DNA of 64,000 nt, taken from contig CANQVE010000007.1 of the NCBI GenBank assembly GCA_947627205.1, positions 1 to 64,000 of the forward strand. Direction: 5' to 3'. The notes beneath the pieces are model-generated. The model ran no database searches and was not told the origin of the DNA. It saw nothing but the letters and a program-made list of their open reading frames with translations. The position numbers were made by a program, and so were the translations under genes. Position 1 is the first letter of the stretch, and each line of letters begins with the position of its first letter. This stretch comes from an uncultured Clostridia bacterium. GTDB taxonomy: Bacteria > Bacillota > Clostridia > Oscillospirales > Ruminococcaceae. This document shows, one piece after another, positions 18,670-27,962 of the stretch.

Positions 18670-20334
18670 ATGAACATAAGTCAAAAAGGTCAGAAAAGCC
18701 TTTTTGAGGACATCAAAAACGCTCATATTTCCGACCTCGGCGGGTTTACGGAAGAAGCCCGCAGGGCTGTAGGCTTTATCGCCGAGGAGCTGGGAATAAC
18801 AAAAGTCGATTGTGTTCTGTCCGTGCCGCAGGAGCTTTCGGGCTTTAAAAACAGCTTTTCTGTTTACGGAGAAAACGGACAAGGCGAACCGATAAAGTTT
18901 TCTTATGAACTTTCTGATGAGGGCAATGTAGAATTTCTAGTTTACACGAATGAAAAAGGACTTTCCGAGGAAGAAACGGAAATTCTTGAAATTGATTTAA
19001 GACAGCTTAGTTATATCCTCGACAGCCTTATACTTAAACTTAAATGCGAACAGCTTTCGCTCATTGATTTTCAGACGGGCATTTCCAACACAAAAGCATT
19101 TATGAGCTTTGCTTCCAAAATAATAGACGCGGGCAAAGCGGAGGACTATACCGCTATCTTTTTCAATATACGCAATTTTAAATCCGTCCACCGCTCTCTT
19201 ACATATTTAGAGGGAAACAAAGTTCTTAAAAAATACAGCAGGATAGTTGCAGAAGCCGTGACCGAAAAAGAAATGGTCGCGCGCTCGGGCGGAGATAATT
19301 TCATTGCACTTATATTAAATGACAATCTCGATTATTTTTTCGACCTGCTCCAGAATATGGTCATATTCTACGAAAAAGACGGCAGAAAACTTACGTTTAT
19401 GTTCGGGGCAATTGTCGGAGCTTTAAGGCTTACGGACAAGTACAGCATAGGCGACATTATGCTGAATACAAACGTTGCATATCAGAGCGCAAGAGAAAAC
19501 CGCACGCTGTACAAGCTCTATGACGAGGAAGCAAGCCTTAATCTTATACAGAAGAAAATAATCCTTTCGGGATTTCACAAGGCACTTAGCGACGGAGAAT
19601 TTTATGTAGTATATCAGCCGAAAGTCGGCGTTAAAGACAGAAAGCTCCACGGCGCGGAAGTGTTGGTGCGCTGGCGCACAAGCACGGGAGACCTTATGCC
19701 GGGAAGTTTTGTTTCAATTCTTGAGCAGGACGGCTGTATCTGCACGCTTGATTTCTTTATGCTCGAAGAAGTCTGCAAGCTGTTAAAAATGCTCTTGGAC
19801 AACGGGCTTGAGCCTGTGACGATATCGGTGAATTTTTCAAAACGTCACCTCACAAACAACAAGCTTGTAGAGGAGATAATTGAAGTTATAGACCGCTATG
19901 GTATTCCTCATGATTATATTGAAGTTGAGCTTACAGAGGGCGAGAACTCGTATAACCAAGGGGTTATGAGCAGTGTTGTAAACGGGCTAGCAAATCACGG
20001 GATAAAGACCTCGATAGACGATTTCGGAACGGGCTATTCTTCTCTCGGAATGTTGAAGATGTTAAATCTTGACGTTTTGAAGATAGACAAGAGCTTTATT
20101 CCCGAAGCGCCCGTCGGCGAAAAGGACAAGAGCTATCTTTTGCTTAAAGGCATAATAAGCATAGCAAAGGACTTAGGACTTACGATAACCGCCGAGGGCG
20201 TTGAAACAAACGCGCAGTTTGAGCTTATAGAAAGTCTCGGGTGCGATCTTGTACAGGGATTTATTTTTGACAGACCGTTGTCGGAAAGCGAGTTTATCGA
20301 CAGAATAAAGCACAAGGACTATGTTCTCGATTAA
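18670..20334 (+). CDS. GGDEF/EAL-domain cyclic-di-GMP signalling protein
   Basis: RSGGDNFIALI (degenerate GGDEF), GAEVLVRW (EVL), EVELTEGE, IDDFGTGYSSL, DVLKIDKSFI, ITAEGVET. Confidence 0.92.
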   Translation: MNISQKGQKSLFEDIKNAHISDLGGFTEEARRAVGFIAEELGITKVDCVLSVPQELSGFKNSFSVYGENGQGEPIKFSYELSDEGNVEFLVYTNEKGLSEEETEILEIDLRQLSYILDSLILKLKCEQLSLIDFQTGISNTKAFMSFASKIIDAGKAEDYTAIFFNIRNFKSVHRSLTYLEGNKVLKKYSRIVAEAVTEKEMVARSGGDNFIALILNDNLDYFFDLLQNMVIFYEKDGRKLTFMFGAIVGALRLTDKYSIGDIMLNTNVAYQSARENRTLYKLYDEEASLNLIQKKIILSGFHKALSDGEFYVVYQPKVGVKDRKLHGAEVLVRWRTSTGDLMPGSFVSILEQDGCICTLDFFMLEEVCKLLKMLLDNGLEPVTISVNFSKRHLTNNKLVEEIIEVIDRYGIPHDYIEVELTEGENSYNQGVMSSVVNGLANHGIKTSIDDFGTGYSSLGMLKMLNLDVLKIDKSFIPEAPVGEKDKSYLLLKGIISIAKDLGLTITAEGVETNAQFELIESLGCDLVQGFIFDRPLSESEFIDRIKHKDYVLD

Positions 20335-20362
20335 ATCGAAAGTCAGAGAAAGGAGCTTTTCA

Positions 20363-21472
20363 ATGATGAAATGCTGTTTTGGCGTCGGGAGAAACAAGGA
20401 AAGCGCCGAGCTTTGCGTAAAAGAAGCGGTAAAGGATTTTTCCAGCCCGAAGCTCATCATCTTCTTTTCTGATGAATATGATTTCTGCGAATATTCGAGA
20501 CTTATACATTCGCAGTTTCCGAATGCCGTTTCAATAGGCTGTTCAACTTACAGGCTGTGGGGCAATACAGGAACGGAGAAAAACGCGCTGTATGCAATGG
20601 CGATAGAGGACGGAATTGAAATAAGCGCGGACGTTATCCCGAAAGCGAACGAATTTGCGCTTACTTATGCCGACAGAGTTAAAGAATGTGTAAACAAGAT
20701 AAGCGACACGAAAAACACGGTGTGCATTGAGTTTACTGTTCCGTATAAGAATTATGAAGAATACGCGCTGGTTGTATTAAACAGCGTGCTTTTGAGAAAG
20801 GGCATTCCGATAATAGGCGGAACAGCGGCGAACGACAACACCTCGGAAACGGGATATGTTTCGCTGAACGGTGAAGTTTATACGGACGGCTGTGTGTTTA
20901 TGCTGATAAAAAATCTCGGCGGCGCGATAAGGCTATATCGCGAGAATATCTACGTTCCGCTTACGGGCAGGCAATTTCCGACAACGAAAGCGAACAGTGT
21001 TTCGAGGACGGTAATGCGGCTCGGCGAAAAGACTGCCGCGGAAGTTTATGCAGAGGAGCTTGGTGTTCCGATAAGCGACATAAAGAAGTATTTCTTCTAC
21101 TATCCTCTGGGCAGGCGCGTCGGAGATGAGACGTACATTACCGCAATTTACGAGGTCGGAGCGAACGGGAGCCTGAAAAACCTCGCGCGAATACACGAGG
21201 GAACGGATATTTCGGTAATGACGGTGGGAGATTACAAGCAGATAACCGAGAGTACGTTTGAAAAAATAAAGAGGGAGAATCCCGCGCCGTCGCTTGTTAT
21301 GCTGTTCAACTGTCTTGCGAGGACGATACTTTTTGAAAGCGAAAACACTATAGAGGATTATCAGAAACGGCTGTCGGAGGAATTTCCGAATTATATAGGA
21401 TTTTCCTGCTGCGGCGAACAAATGGGAACAAAGCACTTTAATCACACCGCATTGTTCGCGGTGTTTGAGTGA
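20363..21472 (+). CDS. FIST domain sensory protein
   Basis: SIGCSTYR, GIPIIGGTAANDN, C-terminal GFSCCGEQMG..FNHTALFAVFE. Confidence 0.82.
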   Translation: MMKCCFGVGRNKESAELCVKEAVKDFSSPKLIIFFSDEYDFCEYSRLIHSQFPNAVSIGCSTYRLWGNTGTEKNALYAMAIEDGIEISADVIPKANEFALTYADRVKECVNKISDTKNTVCIEFTVPYKNYEEYALVVLNSVLLRKGIPIIGGTAANDNTSETGYVSLNGEVYTDGCVFMLIKNLGGAIRLYRENIYVPLTGRQFPTTKANSVSRTVMRLGEKTAAEVYAEELGVPISDIKKYFFYYPLGRRVGDETYITAIYEVGANGSLKNLARIHEGTDISVMTVGDYKQITESTFEKIKRENPAPSLVMLFNCLARTILFESENTIEDYQKRLSEEFPNYIGFSCCGEQMGTKHFNHTALFAVFE

Positions 21473-21495
21473 AAGACGCTAGAAGCTGGAGGCTA

Positions 21496-21742
21496 GAAGC
21501 TGTTTTGAGCGGCGAACAACGTTTAATTTTCAAGTCACCTGCCGGGCGGCGGCACGAAAGTTTTTTGAAAGAAAGTCCAGAGAGGAAACTTTTTTTCAAA
21601 AAAGTTTCCTCTCTGGTCGCGGCGAAGCCGCGAAACTTCGCTAAATAACGCTAAAGGGTGCGGGGAAAACAAGAGTTTTCCCCGCATTGCCTTTTCAAAG
21701 CCGTGCTTTGAAAAGGCAATCCTAAAAGATGTTTTGGGCGGG
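21496..21742 (+). repeat. Copy C of ~225-bp dispersed hairpin-rich intergenic element
   Basis: Main hairpin 21577-21616 ccagagaggaaactttttttcaaaaaagtttcctctctgg; shared 3' hairpins with copy B. Confidence 0.92.
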
Positions 21743-21785
21743 AAAATACATTCAGTATGAAAAAACTTTAGAGCGGGAAATCAAA

Positions 21786-21823
21786 ATGGGGAAACCTTTT
21801 AAAAGGTCTCCCCTTTTCTTTTT
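21786..21823. terminator. Terminator-like hairpin between convergent genes
   Basis: ggggaaaccttttaaaaggtctccccttttctttttt. Confidence 0.75.
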
Positions 21824-21839
21824 TATCTTCCGCAAATGC

Positions 21840-22559
21840 TTATGTAATATCAGTTATCTGTTTGAAAATCTTAAGGCTTGCTCTCAGGCTTATTGTTGCT
21901 TCCGTTTCGGTGTTTGTTTTCCTCGCCATGCTGTCGGCTATCTCGCACATAAACAGCTCTCCGAGAAACTCCTTTCCAAAGACTTCGATAAGCTCTTTTA
22001 TGCCTGCTTCGTCCTCGGGTATCCTGTAATCGTGATTTAAAACAAGCAGGCTTATTTTCCGGAACATCTCTTTCGGAAAATTCAGACGCTCCATTATCCC
22101 CTCGGCAATCACCGTTCCGCGCTCTCCGTGACCTCTGAAATGCCCCGCGCCGTTTTCGTCAATAGTCATACAGTCGGGCTTTCCGAGATCGTGAAACATC
22201 ATTGTAAAACGAAGCGTCGGCTCAAACGGCGCATATCCGACCGACCTCGCAATGTGCGTCCAAACGTCAAAATCATGGTATTTCGTGCGCTGTTCAAAAC
22301 CTATTGACGGCGCTATTTCGGGAATGATGAGCTTTAAAATGTCGGCGTATTTTATAAGCGCGTCTGCGGCGTATTTTCCCATTATTATTTTCTGCAATTC
22401 CAAGCGTATAAAGTCGCTGTCTTCTGTTTGCGTGCACAAAAACAAACTACTCTCATTGTCATTGTTATTGTATGATAAAACATCAGCCTCGCGCCCGCTT
22501 TGTGCAAAGCCGGATATTGCAATCAGCATATCCCGCGCAGAATTGTTCATAACTATCAC
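21840..22559 (-). CDS. HD domain protein, similar to the C-terminal region of CCA-adding enzymes
   Basis: DVWTHIARSV, TMMFHDLGKPDCMTIDENGAGHFRGHGERG, LVLNHDYRI; no nucleotidyltransferase domain. Confidence 0.82.
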   Translation of the reverse strand: MIVMNNSARDMLIAISGFAQSGREADVLSYNNNDNESSLFLCTQTEDSDFIRLELQKIIMGKYAADALIKYADILKLIIPEIAPSIGFEQRTKYHDFDVWTHIARSVGYAPFEPTLRFTMMFHDLGKPDCMTIDENGAGHFRGHGERGTVIAEGIMERLNFPKEMFRKISLLVLNHDYRIPEDEAGIKELIEVFGKEFLGELFMCEIADSMARKTNTETEATISLRASLKIFKQITDIT

Positions 22560-22653
22560 TTCCCGTAAATGTTGTTTCCTATTTAATTATATAACATTAT
22601 GCACATATATTCAATAGCAATTTGTGAAAATTTAAAAAAATCCACAAAAACGC

Positions 22654-22682
22654 TTGCATTTTGTGAAAGGATATTGTATAAT
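22654..22682 (+). promoter_or_regulatory. Candidate promoter of EF-G-like gene
   Basis: ttgcat-N17-tataat. Confidence 0.55.
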
Positions 22683-22745
22683 ATTATTATAGCGTGTTTA
22701 GAAAAATGAAAAGCGCTGTATTAAACAATCTTCGGGAGGTTCATT

Positions 22746-24767
22746 ATGAAGACTTTTTCGGCTGACGCTATAAGAAACGTGGTCCTTGCAGGTCACGGTG
22801 AAAGCGGCAAAACCGCGCTCGCAGAGGCAATGCTCTACAAATGCGGCGCAACAGACAGGATAGGAACTATTGCCGACGGAAACACCGTCTGCGACTTTGA
22901 CGCTGAAGAAATAAAGCGTAAAATTTCAATAAATGCCGCTATAGTAAATATGGTCTGGAAAAATACAAAGATAAACGTTATAGACGCTCCCGGACAGTTC
23001 GATTTTGTAGGCGGAATGTATGAGGGAATACGCGCCGCGGAAAGCGTTATTGTCTGCGTAAACGGAAAAGACGGCGTATGCGCGGGAACTCAAAAAGCAT
23101 ATAAGCTCGCTATGAAGCAGAACAAGGCTTGTATGCTCGCAGTCACTTGTATGGAAGTTGAAAACAGCGACTTCTACCGCGTATTTACACAGATGAAAAC
23201 AGAGTTCGGTCCTACCGTCTGCCCGATAGTCGTTCCTTATGACAAGAACGGTCCTGTCGAAGCATACATAAACCTGCTTACAATGAAAGCGTATAAATAC
23301 GACAAGAAAGGCGTTCCGACAGAAGTTGAAATGCCTGCCTCGGAAAACAGAATTGCAGGACTTCGCGCGGCAATGGCAGAGGCTGTCGCGGAAACCAACG
23401 AGGAGTTTATGGACAAGTTTTTCAATGAGGAAGAATTTACTCAAGAAGAGCTTGTCAAAGGAATACACGACGGCGTTGCAAACGGCACTATAACGCCCGT
23501 TGTATGCTGTGCAAACGATACTCTTTCGGGCGTTGATATGCTGCTGGACGCGGTCGTTTCAATGCTCCCCTCGCCAAATGAAAGAAAGCTCGAAAAGATA
23601 GACGGCGAGCCTGTTGATTATGACGAAACAAAGCCGTTTAAGGGCGTTATCTTCAAGACCGTAGCAGATCCGTTTGTAGGAAAGATAAGCTATGTAAAGG
23701 TCGTTCAGGGCAAGCTCACCTCTAAGACAGTTCCCGTTTCTACAAGCGGCGCGGAGCTTCGTTTCGGAAAGCTCATAACCGTAGTTGGAAAGAACCAGGA
23801 AGAAGCGTCCGAGATAAGAGCGGGCGATATATGCGCGATAACAAAGATAGAAGCGAACACGGGCGACACTCTTTGCGATCCGTCAGACCTCAGAGCGTTT
23901 GAGCCTATGGAGTTCCCGAAAGCGTGCTATTTCCGCGCTGTAAAGATCGCGGCAAACGGTGATGAAAGCAAGCTCGGCGCAGCGATAAGACGACTTCTCG
24001 AAGAGGACAGAACTCTCGAATATATCCACAATCACGAGACACACGAGCGCATTATCGGCGGTCTTGGCGAGCAGCATATAGATGTTGCGGTAGCTAAACT
24101 GAAAAGCAAATTCGGCATTGACGTTACGCTGTCTGAGCCGAAAGTTGCATACCGCGAGGCGATAAAGAAGAAAGTGCTTATCGAAGCGAAGCACAAGAAG
24201 CAGTCGGGCGGTCACGGTCAATACGGTCATGTTAAAATCGAGTTTGAACCGTATGACGGCGAAGAGCTGAAATTTGAGGAGAAGATATTCGGCGGTTCTG
24301 TTCCGAAGAACTTCTTCCCCGCTATTGAAAAGGGCTTGCAGGAAAGCTGCGAAAAAGGATCTATCGGCGGTTATCCTGTTGTAAGGCTAAAAGCTACGCT
24401 TGTTGACGGAAGCTATCACCCTGTCGACAGCTCGGAGCTTGCGTTCAAGACTGCCGCTTCAATGGCGTTCAGAAATTGTATGGAGCAGGCTGAACCGTAT
24501 CTGCTTGAACCGCTCAGCAGTTATAAGATAATAGTTCCAGACGACAAGCAGGGTGATGTTATAAGCGTTTTGTCAAAACGCAGAGGCTCGGTAATGGGAA
24601 TGAACAGCATAGGCGACGGACTTACCGAAGTAAACGCCGAGGCTCCCGACGCGGAAATGATGGATTTCGCGCTTGTTTTAAGACAGATAACCCAGGGGCT
24701 TGGAGAGTTTACGTCCGAGTTTTCGAGATATGAAATGCTGCCCGCAGGGACGGAGATCAAGAAGTAA
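22746..24767 (+). CDS. Elongation factor G-like translational GTPase (divergent G motifs)
   Basis: GHGESGKTALAEAML, DAPGQFDFVGGM, GLGEQHIDVAVAKL, domain IV SGGHGQYGHVKIEFEP. Confidence 0.93.
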   Translation: MKTFSADAIRNVVLAGHGESGKTALAEAMLYKCGATDRIGTIADGNTVCDFDAEEIKRKISINAAIVNMVWKNTKINVIDAPGQFDFVGGMYEGIRAAESVIVCVNGKDGVCAGTQKAYKLAMKQNKACMLAVTCMEVENSDFYRVFTQMKTEFGPTVCPIVVPYDKNGPVEAYINLLTMKAYKYDKKGVPTEVEMPASENRIAGLRAAMAEAVAETNEEFMDKFFNEEEFTQEELVKGIHDGVANGTITPVVCCANDTLSGVDMLLDAVVSMLPSPNERKLEKIDGEPVDYDETKPFKGVIFKTVADPFVGKISYVKVVQGKLTSKTVPVSTSGAELRFGKLITVVGKNQEEASEIRAGDICAITKIEANTGDTLCDPSDLRAFEPMEFPKACYFRAVKIAANGDESKLGAAIRRLLEEDRTLEYIHNHETHERIIGGLGEQHIDVAVAKLKSKFGIDVTLSEPKVAYREAIKKKVLIEAKHKKQSGGHGQYGHVKIEFEPYDGEELKFEEKIFGGSVPKNFFPAIEKGLQESCEKGSIGGYPVVRLKATLVDGSYHPVDSSELAFKTAASMAFRNCMEQAEPYLLEPLSSYKIIVPDDKQGDVISVLSKRRGSVMGMNSIGDGLTEVNAEAPDAEMMDFALVLRQITQGLGEFTSEFSRYEMLPAGTEIKK

Positions 24768-24830
24768 TAAAATAATAATAGCAGCGCGGGAGGCTTTCTC
24801 CCGCGTCTGAATGTGTAAAAAGTAGAACCT

Positions 24831-24935
24831 CAGGCTGTTGAGAAAGCCCCAGATACTAGGAAGCGCGGCTACGGCTAGGCTTTGTGCCTGCCGCAGCCGC
24901 GCTGACAACGTAGATGGGGCTTTATCGACAGCCTG
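24831..24935. repeat. Long palindromic intergenic element
   Basis: Arms CAGGCTGTTGAGAAAGCCCCAGATAC / GTAGATGGGGCTTTATCGACAGCCTG plus inner GC-rich stem-loop. Confidence 0.85.
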
Positions 24936-24968
24936 ATACCCGCCGATTTTCGGCGGGTATGTTTTTTT
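24936..24968 (+). terminator. Intrinsic terminator
   Basis: atacccgccgattttcggcgggtatgttttttt. Confidence 0.85.
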
Positions 24969-24979
24969 GTTAAAAGATA

Positions 24980-25008
24980 TTGACAAATAGTGGGTGATGT
25001 GGTAAAAT
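24980..25008 (+). promoter_or_regulatory. Promoter of leader copy 2
   Basis: ttgaca-N17-taaaat, near identical context to leader copy 1. Confidence 0.75.
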
Positions 25009-25012
25009 GAAG

Positions 25013-25118
25013 TTGCGACGTAATTGAATAAAAATGCAAATATAGTATACACTTTTACTCGGTAAAAGTGCATGCTTGTTTTTCGTATACTATATTTGCC
25101 GAAAACAATTGCGTCGCA
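25013..25118 (+). ncRNA. Candidate structured leader RNA (copy 2) upstream of LRR gene 2
   Basis: P1 TTGCGACGTAATTG/CAATTGCGTCGCA, P2 GCAAATATAGTATAC/GTATACTATATTTGC (15 bp perfect), apical hairpin ACTTTTAC-TCG-GTAAAAGT. Confidence 0.72.
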
Positions 25119-25142
25119 GTGATTGAAGCCTGCATTTTTACA

Positions 25143-25177
25143 AGTGCGTGGCTCAACGCTGCGCGCTTTTTGTTTTT
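25143..25177 (+). terminator. Intrinsic terminator within the 5' leader of LRR gene 2
   Basis: AGUGCGUGGC-UCAAC-GCUGCGCGCU-UUUUGUUUUU. Confidence 0.82.
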
Positions 25178-25234
25178 GCGGGAATTGCGCGCGTAAAAAA
25201 AGAACAGACCGCAAAAGGAATGGAGGATATTTTA

Positions 25235-27871
25235 ATGAAAGTAAGAAAACTAAGCGCAATTCTTTTGGCAGGCGCGCTAATGGCAACACCCGCAGTTACT
25301 ACGGCGGCAATGGCTGAAAGCTCGCAGACGGACAGCACCGACAGCACACAAAACATTGTTGACGAAAGCGGAAACCTTATTATTGAGGGAACTACTGTAA
25401 CAGGTGTTACAGAAAAAGGAAAGACGGCTAAAGATATAATTATTCCCGATGGTGTGACACATATTGACGTTTCTTTTGAAAGCTGTACAAATCTTGAAAA
25501 CGTATATATTCCCAATGATACGGTATTTCCTCTTGACGTTTTTCGCAATTGCAAAAAACTTAAAAACATAAATGTTTCAGAGAACAATGAGTATATACGT
25601 TCGATAGACGGGGTTCTGTTTCGAATTGATTTCTACACTTTAAGATTGGCATTGTATCCCGAAGGCAGGACAGATGAAAGTTATTCAATTCCTGATTCCG
25701 AAAATACCAATATCGAAGGTATGGCGATCTGCAATGATTATCTTAAAAGCATAACTATACCTTATTATGGTAAATTTTATGGCAATCAGCGTGTTCTTGA
25801 TTGTCCAAATCTCACCGACGTGTATTTTATCGGCACGGAGGAAGAGTGGAAGCACATGTTTGAAGAAAAAACCGCAAAAGATTTCGGCATACCGGAAACC
25901 GCAACTATCCACTATATCAACAATGACGAAAGCAGCGCACAGGATATTGTTGACCCCAGCGGAAACCTTAAAATTGAAGGAACGGTCGTAACGGGAGTTA
26001 CGGAGCAAGGTGAAACGGCAACGGAGTTAGTTATTCCCGAAGGTATAACAAAAGTCGGTCCTTTATATGATTGTGAAAATCTTAAAAGCGTGACTATTCC
26101 CGCAAGTGTTACAGAAATCGGCAGTTTGAGTGTTGAGAACCTTGAAAGCATAGATGTTTCCGAAAACAATAAAAATTATGCATCAGTTGACGGCGTTTTA
26201 TTTAACAAGGATAAAACCGAACTCATACGTTATCCTCTTGGAAAGTCAGATACATCTTATACTATTCCCGACGGTGTAAAAATAATTGACGATTGGGCTT
26301 TTGCCCCCGGCGATTGGTATTACGATAATGAACAAAAGTTTAACCTTACAGAAGTAATCATTCCCGACAGCGTGACGAAAATCGGCTACGGAGCTTTTTC
26401 TTTCACCTCTATTTCAAGTGTGAAAATCGGAGAAGGCGTTACAGAAATCGGCATCGGAGCATTCGGCTATACCGATCTTACAAGCGTAACAATCCCCAAA
26501 AACGTAAAAACAATCGGCAATCTGGCTTTTTCAAACTGTGCAAAACTTGAAGAAGTCAAATATTCAGACAGCTTAAAAGACCTCGGTCGCGATGTTTTTG
26601 ACAATACTCCATGGCTTGAAAAGAAATCAGACGAAAATCCTCTTGTGGTAATTAACGGCATACTGATAGACGGTAGCAAATGCAAGGGCGATGTGGTTAT
26701 TCCTTCAAACGTTACTGTAATCGAGAAGGAAATATTTAAGGATAACGAAAATATTACAAGCGTTGTTATCCCTGAAGGTGTAACCAAAATTGACAGTGGT
26801 ACTTTTAGAGGCTGTACAAAGCTTGAAAACATAACCATTCCGAAAAGTGTAACTTTTATATACGATAGAGCATTTGAAGAAACGCCCTGGCTTGAAAACA
26901 AGATAAAAGAAGATCCGATGGTTATTGTCAATGATATTTTAATCGACGGCTCGGCTTTAAAGGGCGATGTTGTTATACCTAACAATGTAAAAATGATTAG
27001 CTATTGCTTTAATAATTCTGGCGAAGAAAAAACTTTAACAAGCCTTACATTCGGCAAAAAAGTTAAAACAATGTTCCTCGGCAATTTTTTCCCTTATGAA
27101 ACAGATATTTATTTCAACGGCTCTCAGGAACAGTTTGACAGAATAATCGTCTATGCTTATCCGTCAAAGGGCGGACCTGATGATATGTATGATCTTTACA
27201 CGCATATGACTCTTGAAACTCTTGGAGATTCTAAACGCGAAGATAACGAATATTATTATGCAGTCCTTAACACATTCCACTTTGCAAATCCTGTAAACCT
27301 TACGGCTGAAAATGTAGTTCTTGACGCGGAGGCGGGCGTTCTTCCCGAAGACGCAAAACTTAATGTTAAGCCGATTGCCGATAAAACCGACAACACAAAA
27401 GCCACTTATGAAATTACCATTACCGAAAACGACAAGGAAATTCAGCCCGACGGAGAAGTAACCGTTAAAATCCCCGTCCCCGAAGCAATGAAAGGAAAGA
27501 CGGTCTATGTCTACCGCATAGAAGACGACGGCACATACACCGACATGAACGCTGTTGTTGAGGGCGATTATGCGGTATTTAAGACCGACCATTTCAGCGA
27601 GTATGTACTTACGTCAGAAAAGCAAGGCGAAAAGCCCGCTGACAGCGACAGCGAAGCAAGCTCGGACACTGAAACAAGCTCGGATAGTGAAACATCTTCC
27701 GACAGCACCGACAACAGCGGCTCGGACAGCGAAACCTCTACCGACAGCAACTCCAGCAACAGCGGCAGCACCACAACCCCCGACACGGGCGTTGCAGGAC
27801 TTTCGCTCACGCTCGGCATTGTTGCCCTTGCAGGCGCGGCAGTCGTTATTTCAAGAAAGAAAACTCGCTGA
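25235..27871 (+). CDS. Large secreted BspA-like LRR_5 repeat protein with Ser/Asp-rich stalk and wall-anchor signal
   Basis: Signal peptide MKVRKLSAILLAGALMATPAVTTAAMA; many VTIPxxVxxIG repeats; TPDTGVAGLSLTLGIVALAGAAVVISRKKTR. Confidence 0.9.
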   Translation: MKVRKLSAILLAGALMATPAVTTAAMAESSQTDSTDSTQNIVDESGNLIIEGTTVTGVTEKGKTAKDIIIPDGVTHIDVSFESCTNLENVYIPNDTVFPLDVFRNCKKLKNINVSENNEYIRSIDGVLFRIDFYTLRLALYPEGRTDESYSIPDSENTNIEGMAICNDYLKSITIPYYGKFYGNQRVLDCPNLTDVYFIGTEEEWKHMFEEKTAKDFGIPETATIHYINNDESSAQDIVDPSGNLKIEGTVVTGVTEQGETATELVIPEGITKVGPLYDCENLKSVTIPASVTEIGSLSVENLESIDVSENNKNYASVDGVLFNKDKTELIRYPLGKSDTSYTIPDGVKIIDDWAFAPGDWYYDNEQKFNLTEVIIPDSVTKIGYGAFSFTSISSVKIGEGVTEIGIGAFGYTDLTSVTIPKNVKTIGNLAFSNCAKLEEVKYSDSLKDLGRDVFDNTPWLEKKSDENPLVVINGILIDGSKCKGDVVIPSNVTVIEKEIFKDNENITSVVIPEGVTKIDSGTFRGCTKLENITIPKSVTFIYDRAFEETPWLENKIKEDPMVIVNDILIDGSALKGDVVIPNNVKMISYCFNNSGEEKTLTSLTFGKKVKTMFLGNFFPYETDIYFNGSQEQFDRIIVYAYPSKGGPDDMYDLYTHMTLETLGDSKREDNEYYYAVLNTFHFANPVNLTAENVVLDAEAGVLPEDAKLNVKPIADKTDNTKATYEITITENDKEIQPDGEVTVKIPVPEAMKGKTVYVYRIEDDGTYTDMNAVVEGDYAVFKTDHFSEYVLTSEKQGEKPADSDSEASSDTETSSDSETSSDSTDNSGSDSETSTDSNSSNSGSTTTPDTGVAGLSLTLGIVALAGAAVVISRKKTR

Positions 27872-27928
27872 TAATATCAGCCTCTTTTAAAAACAAACAC
27901 ACCCGGGCTTCGGCTCGGGCGCGTTGTC

Positions 27929-27962
27929 AGTATACAGTGTACAGTATTCAGTACAATGTACC
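27929..27962. repeat. acagtgt-type intergenic repeat
   Basis: gtatacagtgtacagtattcagtacaatgta. Confidence 0.6.

Noticed and set aside
24831-24935. Integron attC site
   Set aside because: The long palindrome lacks convincing GTTRRRY / RYYYAAC core sites and no integron integrase or cassette structure is present.
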